Assembly (NCBI GenBank): GCA_019044685.2
Contig: JAGTXX020000003.1
Location: forward strand, 310,001 to 374,000
Direction of reading: 5' to 3'
DNA: 64,000 nt
Origin: Nannochloris sp. 'desiccata'
Taxonomy: Eukaryota; Chlorophyta; Trebouxiophyceae; Chlorellales; Chlorellaceae
The stretch's first letter is position 1. Every line of letters begins with the position of its first letter. A program made the translations under genes and the position numbers. Positions 32,062-42,400 of the stretch are shown in pieces. The notes beneath the pieces were generated by a model. It did not search any database, was not told the DNA's origin, and was given only the letters and a program-made list of their open reading frames with translations.

Positions 32062-34257
32062 TCACCGACTACCGCTGCCACTGTGGTTATGCTGTCCCTT
32101 TCCTCCTTCGCTAAAAACAGTACTGCTACTACTACTCTCCCTTGCATGCACCCAACGGTAGGCAAAGTAGGCAGTCAAACCAGCTACAGTCCCTCCAGCT
32201 GCGATTAAGGCACCGCGTCGCAACATACTTCTGTATTTTTTAGTCGCCTTCAAGGAAGGGGTCTCTGGAATTGCACCGCTGTCCTCTGGCCTGATTGCTG
32301 CGTGTATTACAGTTTGATACACTGCCCGTAAGGGCCCCACGTCCATAGAAGAACGCGGGGAGGAGCCACTGGGCCCGGCTATTTGTGGGAAATTTACTGG
32401 GAAATTGATCCCTAGAGCGCTACAAGCACAGCCGACCTCAGCAACCTGCGTGGGCGACATTTGATCTTCATTTAAACACACCATCACACACGGAAGGCAA
32501 TCTCCAGATGCAGAGGCTATCGTAACCATTAATTCCAACACAGAACGGAATGATTCAGGTTGTGCGCCGTCAAAAATGAAGAGAGCAGCGTCACAGCGTT
32601 GTAAGTCTTCTTGCCTGGTGGGTCGTTCCAACAAGGCAGCCGCTTGCTCCTCTGTGACAGCTTTAAGAATCATAGTTGAGGTGGTGGTGATTGCCGCTGT
32701 AGTTTGCTGTGTAGTTGCAGAACGAGGAGAATTAGACGTCATAGTAGTGGTATCTGTTCTTGTTGTTGCTTTGATAGAAGAGCTTGAAGTAGCGGTAGTG
32801 GTGCTGTTATCATCAGAAGACGGTGACGGTGAGGGTGCACTAGGAGGTGGGATTGCCGCCACTGCTGCAGCCACTGCCCCGTGTACAGCTCCATGTGCGG
32901 GTTTCGCTTGAGTAATCAACCCTTCCAGTACTGGTTTTGTATCTACACCACGTGCTGCAAAGGCCAAACACTGATAGACACTACGCCGACTACTTTCCAC
33001 CCTGGCAATTTTTTCTTGTCGACGGGTTTTTGATATTGCCAGTAATTGATCAAGCGGTGCTGATTCAGGAAAGCCTAGATAAATAGCTCCAGCAAGCGCA
33101 GCTTGAGGATCATGTGCAGCTGTATACGCCCACATTGCTAAATATCCTTGTAAAGTTAAAAGACCCTGGTTTTTCGTCGTTTCTACCAAGAGACCTTCAT
33201 AGTGCGGCAGTGTTTTCCAAGGATCTTCTGGAGCAGTAGAAAACATATTCTCTCTTTCTTTAATCGACAGGGCGCCATCGTTATCCACATCGAATTTCTC
33301 AAATACACTTGTAAAGAACGCACGCCCTGAAGGGCTGAGTTCAACCACCTGATCAGAGGTGGCAGTGGGAGGCAGGGCACCTCGAGCAATAACGTCGGCT
33401 CGTAAATGCAATTTATTATCATAGCCAAATCGTCTTAATACAGTCCAGGTGGTTTCTAATCTTCCTCGCTCAATAAATAAAGCGTGCAAAAATAAAAAAC
33501 CTTTCAAAGTTAGGCCATTTCGTGCAATTCCTTCAGGGCACTTCTCAGAAACGACTTGTTTGACCCCAACAAGTTCTTCAGTTTGCAGCGGAGCATTGAA
33601 ACAGTGAACTTGGAAATTATTAAGTTCTGCATCGTCCAGAATGCCGTCTTGGTCGGTATCACAGAGCATAAAGATACGTTTTAATGCTCTTGCGCATAAA
33701 GGGCGCAGTTTCTGGGCTTCTGGTTCATAGAGAGGGGCCATTGGATGAATAACTGCTTTCAATGCATAATAAAACACTTCACCGACAAATTGAAGGTTTT
33801 TAGCAGAGCATTCCATACAGGTTTCAATTTGTGGGAAGGTTTTCACGATGGGGAGTACAGCTTGGTGTAAAGATTGGTCAGCAGGGCGGACATCGCTTTT
33901 GCAACCAACCAAGATTACTGGCACGGTGACTGCCATCTTACGGAGCTCTGGAAGCCAATGAGAGGATACTCTGCGTAATGTTTGAGGTTTATCCATGCTA
34001 AAGCAAAGGACAATAACACTCGCTTCACGGCATGCTGATTCTAAAGCTTGTTTGTCTTCTGGCCTCGAGCTGGTGTCTGTGATTACAACGGGAACGCCTT
34101 CTGGAGTTGTGTCTGCTGGGAGCCTCGCTGGAGGAAGCACAGGTGGTGGATGCTCGGGAAAAGTTTCTGTAGATGCTGCTGTAATTAATGATGTTTTTCC
34201 TACGCCTGAATCGCCAATAACTGCTATGTAGACAGTTTTAGGTTCAGGAGAGGACAT
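32062..34257 (-). CDS. Mitochondrial Rho GTPase (Miro)
   Basis: Single-exon gene of 731 aa. Domain order is N-terminal Ras-like GTPase (P-loop GDSGVGKT at 15-22, VGCKSD as the NKxD-type motif near 118), then two EF-hand modules. Their calcium loops are DTDQDGILDDAEL (about 200-212) and DVDNDGALSIKE (about 323-334). Then come a second GTPase-like domain and a C-terminal membrane anchor (IAAGGTVAGLTAYFAYRW). This is the layout of Miro, an outer mitochondrial membrane protein that controls mitochondrial movement and inheritance in response to calcium. In the second GTPase the P-loop is lost: AARGVDTKP stands where GPKxAGKS is expected. A Ser/Thr-rich insert separates its strands. Confidence 0.92.
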   Translation of the reverse strand: MSSPEPKTVYIAVIGDSGVGKTSLITAASTETFPEHPPPVLPPARLPADTTPEGVPVVITDTSSRPEDKQALESACREASVIVLCFSMDKPQTLRRVSSHWLPELRKMAVTVPVILVGCKSDVRPADQSLHQAVLPIVKTFPQIETCMECSAKNLQFVGEVFYYALKAVIHPMAPLYEPEAQKLRPLCARALKRIFMLCDTDQDGILDDAELNNFQVHCFNAPLQTEELVGVKQVVSEKCPEGIARNGLTLKGFLFLHALFIERGRLETTWTVLRRFGYDNKLHLRADVIARGALPPTATSDQVVELSPSGRAFFTSVFEKFDVDNDGALSIKERENMFSTAPEDPWKTLPHYEGLLVETTKNQGLLTLQGYLAMWAYTAAHDPQAALAGAIYLGFPESAPLDQLLAISKTRRQEKIARVESSRRSVYQCLAFAARGVDTKPVLEGLITQAKPAHGAVHGAVAAAVAAIPPPSAPSPSPSSDDNSTTTATSSSSIKATTRTDTTTMTSNSPRSATTQQTTAAITTTSTMILKAVTEEQAAALLERPTRQEDLQRCDAALFIFDGAQPESFRSVLELMVTIASASGDCLPCVMVCLNEDQMSPTQVAEVGCACSALGINFPVNFPQIAGPSGSSPRSSMDVGPLRAVYQTVIHAAIRPEDSGAIPETPSLKATKKYRSMLRRGALIAAGGTVAGLTAYFAYRWVHARESSSSSTVFSEGGKGQHNHSGSGSR

Positions 34258-34532
34258 AATGTGAAGTTGAGCACCCTGCCTGAGGGGTGGAAGGTGCTGC
34301 TTCGGATTAAATAAAAGTTAAATTATGTGACAAGGATGGTGTGGAAGCACGCTAAATAGAGTTTGAGGGTTTGAGCTTTCTAATAATAATTGCCAACCAA
34401 ACTTTTGTCGCCAACTTGATCAAGCTAAACCCAAGCGAGGCCGCGATTGTTGTTGAAAATATAATTAAGTATAAAATCTACAATTTGTTAATTTCAGTGA
34501 TCAGAGCATAAAGTGCCACGAAAATATCGAAA

Positions 34533-35063
34533 ATGTTTTTGCATTCAATCAGCAGAAATGCCGTTCGCTCCTTGGTTCCCAAGGTCGAGGCCGTAGTTTG
34601 CGCGACACAGCGTGCTAGTGCATCTTCTCTTGGAGGCATGAAGGGTGAGGGTGTTTCCGGTTCTTCTAGTTTTGAACGATAAGCCAACATTAATTCTGAA
34701 CTTTTTTGTTCATTTTTCTCTCGACACTGTAGGTTATAGTGACAAGGAGGCAGCTGAAGAGGCAGTATTCTTCCACAAAGAAGATGAGAAATTGTTGAAG
34801 AAGCTCCTGTCCAAGGTGCGTGCCCAGGCAGAGGTTCATGATCAGCATAGCGCCGCTGGTGCTCGTGCTGTTGAGCTGTCTTCCCTTAATGAAATTGTGG
34901 GCGACAAGCTCACTGATGCCCAGAAAGAAGGTAAGAAGACGTTTATTTCATGCATTTTATATTATTTTGAAGTTCTTTATATAAAATTTGACTCAACTTA
35001 ATCTCTTTTGCTTGCTTACCGCTTTTTGCAGCGCTCCTTGAATGGAAGCATGCGCACCATTGA
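34533..35063 (+). CDS. Mitochondrial F1F0-ATP synthase inhibitor IF1-like
   Basis: Three exons: 34533-34644, 34733-34930 and 35032-35063, with introns of 88 and 101 nt, phases consistent, 113 aa. The first exon gives a basic mitochondrial presequence (MFLHSISRNAVRSLVPK). Exon 2 opens with YSDKEAAEEAVFFHKEDEKLL, the inhibitory helix of IF1 (in animals the same region reads as a charged helix after a flexible start). A His-rich helix follows, and the last exon adds ALLEWKHAHH. IF1 blocks ATP hydrolysis by the reversed ATP synthase when the membrane potential falls. The three small exons make sense only when joined. It sits head to head with the Miro gene, 275 bp apart. Confidence 0.83.
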
Positions 35064-36627
35064 GGAGACAACTCTTTATTTCTTCTTTTCTAGATGAAGG
35101 TACACATATGAGGATCCTTTTTTTTTTAGTTCTCTAATTAGAGTAGAATAGTTATTAGAGTGTAAAGTTAAAATTAACAATACTTAGTAACAAGAGGTTG
35201 GGGAGCTCGGAGGGAGAAATGTTGTCAGCACCACGTCAGCAGCTATTTATAATCCAGGAATCTACACAAAAACAATTACCAAGTAAATGCCTATGTGATG
35301 CTTTTAAACGTACGTTTAATCAATCCACTCGAGCATGTAGAAGACTTCGGCAGTCGCCAGTTTTTGGCAGCAAAGGCGGTGATGATCACGGCTGCCAAAA
35401 TCATTATACAAACGGAATAGAAGACTCTGGTATATCTGAAACTGTGTTGATTAACCAATTTAAAGGATATTTAAAGTGAAAAAGTGGTATTACAGCCTAA
35501 AACAGCCTTTGAAAGGACTGAAAAAGTACAACACCAACTTTCGGCCGGAAAATGACCACGTCGTTAATTTTAGCTAGGCTTTCTGGCTAAATCGATCCTC
35601 AAAGAAGATGACCTCAAATTTTCAAAGATGGTAAAGTTGCCATTCTGATGGAAGGTACCTTGGCAGTTTACCACAGAATTTACAGTCCCGAAGCTACTGC
35701 CCCAACAGTGGCAGCAACGTATCTTGGCCAAAGTGTGTCTCATTGACCTGAAAATGGTTGCATTTGATCGCAAATGGCGTGTAGGGTAGGAATATGGACT
35801 CAAAATTGCAAAAATGCAAAGCAGGCACTCTACCACTGAGTTACAACCCCAAAGTTAGTGGAGTTGGGAGGAATCGAACCCCCGGCTTCCAGCAAGTTTG
35901 TATGTGAAAACGACTTGAAGGCAACGTGCTTTCCAACTCTACAGTTTTGTAAAAATGCAATTTGTATCAAAAGTCGAAATTTTCCTTATTCAGCGCTTCT
36001 CTGATCCAAATAACAAACAAATAACCACTATTTGAAGCATATCTATTTGTAGGGGTGGGTGGATCAAATGTACAAATCGCAAATAAGAAGTATCAGTCAA
36101 TCATCGAATAAAATCTTCACGTCTTATGTATTTCAAACCCTTTTAAGAGCGCAAATAGCACTCTTACGTGTTTAAATAGCATGAAATCATTTGAAACATC
36201 AAGATAACCCAATGAAACTCACATTTATTTAACGCCAACAAACCCCTATCAATGCCTCCGCCCGACTCCTCCCTTGCAACATATCGAAAGAGAAGGATGA
36301 AATGTACTATTATTAGTCATGGTCCTCGGATTGAATCAAATTGGAGTAAGGTATGAGCGGGAACCTTCACGCTGTATTTGACCAGAGGTGATCGAAACAA
36401 TTAACAATTAAAAAAAAAGTAGAAGAAGAAGAAAAATCCGACATGATCTTTATTGCTTTAATTTTATTGCGCATTACTATTTTACAGCTATCCACATTTA
36501 AACTAGTGAAATAGAAACAAAGAAAGGGCTTAGCAGTCAATTAATCTTGTAGACTAGTTTACATAAAGTTATATTTTGCTGTCCAGCTATGTTCCCGCTA
36601 AAATCTAAAATTTCCTGACGAATCATC
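35064..36627. other. Region without protein genes, holding a permuted tRNA
   Basis: This is 1.56 kb. Apart from the permuted tRNA-Ala at 35815-35894 I see no gene. A frame at 35198-35479 has no conserved features. The right part (36000-36600) is AT-rich and includes the presumed 3' UTR of the poly(A) polymerase gene (TTACA at about 36559, TGTAA on its strand). Confidence 0.45.
35815..35894 (-). tRNA. tRNA-Ala(UGC), permuted gene (3' half before 5' half)
   Basis: On the minus strand the 3' half (35894-35859, positions 38-73) comes first, then the 8-nt spacer CTAACTTT (35858-35851), then the 5' half (35850-35815, positions 1-37). Acceptor strands GGGGTTG and CAACTCC pair over 7 bp, including the G3-U70 pair that defines tRNA-Ala, with discriminator A73. 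The D arm is ACTC-AGTGGTA-GAGT. The anticodon stem is CCTGC/GCTGG with one U-U mismatch, and loop TTTGCAT gives anticodon UGC. The variable loop is AAGCC. The T arm is GGGGG-TTCGATT-CCTCC, with a perfect B box, GGTTCGATTCC. Outside the halves, UUUG (32-35) can pair with CAAA (35900-35897). This leaves 3-nt bulges CA^U and CU^U, a bulge-helix-bulge core that would cut exactly at 37/38. The mature RNA would be 72 nt plus CCA. No conventional 3' half follows the 5' half. Confidence 0.87.
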
Positions 36628-38771
36628 TTAAACCACTGCTTCTGCTGCGACAGTTTCCGTGGGTCCAGCTTCCCCACCAGCAGTCCAATCTACTAAATCT
36701 TCCCTCCTCTCCACAGCAGCAACCGCTTCAGCATCAGCTACAATACTCGCCCTTTTCGAAGGCCTCTCTTGTCCGTTTTCCGCCACCCCTCCGGCAGACC
36801 GTTTCTTCTTCTCTTCTTCACCACCATCTACAACACCACTGCCTTTAGCTGCTGTGGTATTCTTATTCCTCACCCATTCAGGTAGACTTCTCTGTAATAA
36901 GTGCCTCACAAATAAATCCATCCCTGGTTTTCTATCTGGCCAGTCTTTAACTTTATGTGCAAAATCATTCACAGCTGGAGTTAAATCCACTTTGCTTTGT
37001 GGAATGACCAAAGCTTGACCATACTGATACGTAGAAGCACGTTTTTTAGCCAACCCTATAAAATAAAAACATCGAGGACCACCGTTAATACTCGTGCCAT
37101 TGGCAGTGGTCTTTGTTTTTTCCAACGTGTCCTCCTCTGCCACGCTTTCTTCCACAGACGGCGGTTCAAATGCCTTTGGCCATGGTCGTACATCGACCAT
37201 ATTACCAGCAGATCTAATTAATAACCTCATACGTGAATGTACCCACCCCTCCCACAGCTCGAAATCTTCTTTATTAGCAGCGGTAACCTCGACCATTAAA
37301 TAGTGTTTAAAACCTTCGAAAATTGGTAATGGCTCAAATAAACGAGACCATTCTGTTGGGGATGGAGCAGTCGCCAGCAAGATTTCATCACACACAGTTT
37401 TGCCTACACGATTAGATTGATGAAATTAGGGAGAAATGAGGAAGAATCAGTTGATTAATAGATTTATTAATAGATTGATTGATTGATTCAACTATCCAAC
37501 CTTTGATGAAACCACGCACTAGGCGGAATTAAAGAAATTAATAAAATTAAAGAAAACAATTAAAGCAGAAAACATAATCTACATACCTCTCTTAAATTCG
37601 TCAGTCATCACTTGCAATGTACAATCAGATACATTATAACTCGAATTCATACATGGGTATGCCGGTGTAATAATAGGCATCAAATGGGACCTATCCCTAG
37701 GGTTTTCTCTAGGATCCCATATAGGCATATTCAACGAAGGATCTCTCTCTATCGGTCTCAACATAATAGGTGTTGGCCAGCTCCATTGTGCGTACAGCCA
37801 AAAGAACCGTGAAAGTAGCATTGAAGGAGCTGCATTTGGATATAATTTGCATGTATATGCTGCTAGAATAGCCCAGTTAACACCACCTAGGTACCCGGTA
37901 ACATTGCTATAGACGCCTCTTTTTTCCGCCCATAATTTGAGCGCCCTTAAAACAGTACGAAAATTCTCTACAGAGGGGACTTCTCTAAGAATCATATCTG
38001 TGACACGACATCCGTTTAGAGAACGGACGCTACGATCATCACAATGCCTTAATGTAGAAGTCGCTTGAATATCGAGGTTGTGGCGAACAACAGGAATGGC
38101 CAATTCAGCGTAGAGCAAATCGATAGAGATATCACTATATTTGAATTCAATGACTGGGACGTAAGCCCCAGTAACTGCGCGGAAAGCCTCAACACCCGGA
38201 GTCCTGGCTAGTACAGATTGCATCGTATGGGGCTCAGTGCCAAAGAAATCGCCTTCTCTTTTGGCATAACTGGGCCCTACACACAAGGTATCAATATCAG
38301 CTCCTGGTCCATGGACTCCTAGCCTGTACGAACCGAATGTGTAGATATTTGCGTTCGCGTCTTCTATAGGCTGGCCTTGTAGCTCAGCGACACCTTTGAT
38401 CCATTCTTTAACGATGCCATCAAGGCGGCCGAGGACTTCTTCACGGAGTTCTGCCTCAGTTTGAGATTCATATAGATTTTGAGATATTAGGAACTGGAGT
38501 AGGAGAAGTCGGGAGAGAGAAGTCTTAGTTATCGGACGTAAGGAAGGGAAGATAAACACATATATAGAGACGACGGGAAAGTGAAAATGTTTAATTTTAA
38601 TCTTTTATTGGTTGGATTTAATCAGAGGACGAGGATTACGGGTTTTTTCAGCGACATTTAAATTTATATTTTTGAAAGCCTTTGGATTACCTTTTCCAAG
38701 TCTTGTGATTGCCTCAGGTCTAGTTCTGAGGGACCTTGGAGCGAAATTGGCTCTATCGTAGACTTGACCAT
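36628..38771 (-). CDS. Nuclear poly(A) polymerase
   Basis: Three exons on the minus strand: 38771-38691, 38493-37587 and 37403-36628, phases 0 and 1, giving 587 aa. The first exon ([19 protein letters not shown], ending DLEK) supplies the classic PAP N terminus and joins to [10 protein letters not shown], so it replaces the false non-ATG start upstream of 38493. The nucleotidyltransferase core has [18 protein letters not shown] (about 77-94), with the first two catalytic aspartates, and SIDLLYAEL with the third. The central helical domain ([28 protein letters not shown]) and the C-terminal RNA-binding domain ([22 protein letters not shown]) follow. It adds poly(A) tails to cleaved pre-mRNA as part of the 3'-end machinery. 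The C-terminal tail is basic (KKKRSA, RPSKRAS) like a nuclear import signal. Confidence 0.94.
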
Positions 38772-39432
38772 CGCTTCAAAATGTGAGCAGACTATGATCC
38801 TATAATAATTGAGTGCTTTTTCTGCTGCAGTAAAGGTGCGTGTTCACGATTATAGAGCCTGCGCAGCACAAAGATCGAGTGCAAAATTGAATTTAATTTA
38901 TGTTTTTGTATATATTATAACTCTTAGCCCTTGAATCCACTCTATGTAAAATTATTCTCAGATGTAAAATAATATATTATGATTGTTATAGACGCAAATT
39001 ATTGGAGCAAGGAATGCCTTCATGAAAACTTAATTTCCCAGGCCGGCGCTTTGGCTGGCTTTGCAGCTGTGGACTCGGTCGCTGTTCCCCATCAATCCCT
39101 AATCGTCGAACCTTCGTAGCCCTTCTTTCTGCCAGAGAGACTATTGAGAGTCAGTTTCTTAAACTGGGTCTCGCTGCAAGGTTTTCTTGGCTAATTTGCT
39201 ACTCGCACGCATCCCAGCAGCATCTGCCCCAGCGTGGTCGTGTGCTGCCGGCGGTGGAGCCTTTTAATGTGGCGATTTTGAGAGTTTGTTTAGAAATCCC
39301 ATCAAACAATTACGTATAAAATGGATAAAACTCACCAGAAATAGTGGCAATAGCCTTTATAAGCTGGCTGTGCTGCTAGTTTTAAAAATCATCTTACCAA
39401 CATTTAACTTCAAAGAATAAATACTAATAATA
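38772..39432. other. Divergent intergenic region, 661 bp
   Basis: Spacer between the heads of the poly(A) polymerase gene (minus) and the RNA polymerase I large subunit gene (plus). It has mixed AT- and GC-rich stretches. No RNA gene or repeat was recognised. Both promoters must lie here. Confidence 0.45.
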
Positions 39433-42400
39433 ATGGCGCTATCTAACGCTCTACATACCAAAGAGATCACCACCGCCCAGGTGACGTCGGTCTCCTTTGG
39501 ATTCTTCTCAGAAGAAGAGGTGCGTGCATGCAAAAAGTCACATGGCTGGCTCATTACTATGCATCCCAATATAAATTTGCTCGAAATTGCATAGAATATA
39601 TTGATCCCGTATCCATGTTACTATTCAAAGCTCTGATTGAAATAATACCTGCAGGTTAAGAAGATTAGTGTCAAACAAATTGTCTCTCCCATCATTTTTG
39701 ACAACATGAAGAACCCCATTAAAGGAGGTCTTTATGATCCTGCTCTAGGTCCCATGGACACCAAAGAAAAGTAAGTAACTATGATGTATTCAACCTCTGA
39801 GATGCTACGCTATTTCCCTCTTTCTCTCCCTCTCTTCTGGAATGCCGCCGACACCGGCCGCCACCGCCGTCACTTTCTCGTAATCTTAACCAATTAATTA
39901 TTTTAACTTTTTTTTTTCTACAGATGCGCTACATGTAATCTCAATAGTTTTGAGTGTCCTGGCCATTTTGGGCACGTAGAGCTCTCTGTCCCGCTCTACA
40001 ACCCTCTCGTCTTTGTCACGCTCTATAAACTACTTCGTTGCACGTGCCTCCACTGCTTTAAATTCCGCATGGCAGGCGCTGAAGTCGAACGGTATAGACG
40101 GAAACTTGAGCTTCTATCTCAAGGACGGCTTCGAGAGGCTCAAGCGCTTGTTGTAGGGTCTTCTGCTGCTGCGAAACGGTCTGGCGGTGAGTTGATTGAT
40201 GATGCCATGGATCTGGATGACATAGAAGATAATACTGCTGAAGGTGAAAAATCTGGGAAATTTGCGTATGACTACAACGTATCTGCCTCTGTAAAACGTA
40301 GTGCAGCACGTGCTGCACGTGGTTTAGGCCCCAGAAGCCCTCAAATTTTAACCGCACAGACTCTCGAGGCTATGATCGAGACCATGGGCGATTTCTTTAA
40401 GCGACAGCCTAATGGAAAATGCCAAAATTGCAGTGCAAACAACCCTGGTATTAAACGTGAAGGGTTTAGTAAGCTATTTGCCATGCCTTTGCCTGCGAAA
40501 AAGCGTGCTGCAAATCAAGTCCAAGGCACGGAAATTCTAAGTGTGCTGCAAAGGATGGTTGATAGTGCAAATGGGGTAGCTGAAGTAGAAGCTGAGCTCG
40601 CTGCAGGTGTGAAAGCAAAAGAAGCTCAACGGAAGAAACGACAAAAGCAGAAGAAAGAAGAAGAAGAAGAAGAAGAAGAAGAAGAAATTTCTGATTTTGA
40701 GTATGAAGATGATAAGATGGACGTTGACGGCAAAAATGAAAAGGAAGTAGGTGGGGCTGCTGATGCCTCTGTTAAGAAGAACGAAGATTCCAGTTCAGAT
40801 GATAGTGATAGTGAGAGCGATGCTTCTGGAGCTGATAAAGATACCAGCATGAAGGCTAGTGGAAAACAACCTTCTGTTTCTGTGCTCTCTGGGGACACCC
40901 CTAAATATTTGACTCCGACTGAAGTAAGGGAGATTCTACGAAGAATGTGGGAACTAAATGAACCTATATTAGCGTACATATACCCTACAGATGTCGCACG
41001 AAGGCAACGCCGTCGTTCTCCAGCTGCAGCTGCAGCAGCAGCTGCTGGCAACAACGCTGCTCGAAGATCCCAAGGGTATCGAGATTTTTTTGTTCAGACG
41101 GTGCCAGTCGCTCCGAATAGATTTAGACCTGTTAACCGAGTTGGTGATATGGTGTACGAACATCCTCAGAATACTTTGCTTGTGAAGCTGATTAATGGCA
41201 ATTTGGATTTGGTTTCTGCTAGCAAAGGAGAAACAAATTTAACATCGCCCTCTGCCGCTGCCGCCGTCGCTGCAATGGCCAACGACCCTCAAGCGCAATT
41301 AGGACGTACCCTTCGTCTTTGGCTTGATCTTCAAAACTCAGTGAATGCGCTATTTGACTCTTCTGCTGCGGATGAAACACACGGTGTTTCTGGTATAAGG
41401 CAACAATTAGAAAAGAAGGAGGGGCTATTTAGGAAAAATATGATGGGTAAACGAGTTAATTTTGCCGCTCGATCAGTTATTTCCCCCGACGTCTACTTGA
41501 ACGGTGGAGAAATTGGCGTTCCCCCATATTTTGCATCACGTCTTTCGTTTCCTGAACGGGTAACCCCCTGGAATGTGGAAAGATTAAGAGAAGCTGTGTT
41601 GGCGGGACCTGGAAGAAACCCAGGAGCGGTTGCCGTTGAAGATGAACGAGGACGAATTGTGATGCTGCGTAAAGATAAGAAATCAAGAGAAGCTGTAGCG
41701 AAAACACTGTATAGTAATGCTGCAATGGCGTCTGCAGCAGCAGCTGGAACAACGCCTGCGGGCGGTGGCATCGGCATCGGTGTTGGTGTTGGTGAAACTA
41801 CCACCCCAAGTCCTCTTGGTGGTCCAGGTTCAGCACTACTAGGGACAGCAACAACTCCGGGAAGTAACAAAGGAGGTCCTCTTGCCGCTGCAGATCTCGC
41901 TACGGCTGCTGCAGCACAATTTGGTGGCGGTAAAGTTGTCTATAGGACAATGACTGACGGTGACTTCATGCTGACAAATAGGCAACCGACGCTGCATAAA
42001 CCGGGTATGATGGGACATCGAGCTCGTATTATGAGAGCTGAACGTACTATTCGCTTCCATTATGCGAATTGCTCTACTTTTAACGCGGATTTTGATGGCG
42101 ATGAAATTAACCTTCATCTACCACAAGATCATCTCGGACGTGCCGAAGGGTACGACATTGTCCACGCAGATCGACAGTTCTTTGTTCCCACTGATGGGAA
42201 ACCGCTCCGGGGTCTAATCCAAGATCACATTGTTGCTGGTACGTTGCTGACAATGAAGGATAGGTTTATGACCAGGGTCGAATATTGTCAATTAGTGTAC
42301 GAATGTGTCGCTATGGATTGTAGTGGAGGATGGGAAGTATGGCTTGAACCGCCTGCAATCTTAAAACCACGGCCCATGTGGACGGGGAAGCAAGTTTTCA

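Noticed and set aside
35198..35479. Plus-strand ORF of 93 codons
   Set aside because: It begins with a non-ATG codon. Its composition is unremarkable, it has no domain, and nothing connects it by splicing to other coding sequence.
35895..35950. Alternative conventional tRNA reading using the upstream AGAGTTGG as acceptor strand for the 3' half
   Set aside because: Seven bases can pair with CCAACTC, but the sequence between has no D arm, no GG in a D loop and no anticodon stem. The 5' half downstream pairs better and completes every arm.
38494..38559. Apparent N terminus of the poly(A) polymerase ORF beginning at 38559
   Set aside because: It starts with GTG and is intron sequence. A good acceptor at 38494 and the exon at 38771-38691 restore the conserved [11 protein letters not shown] start.
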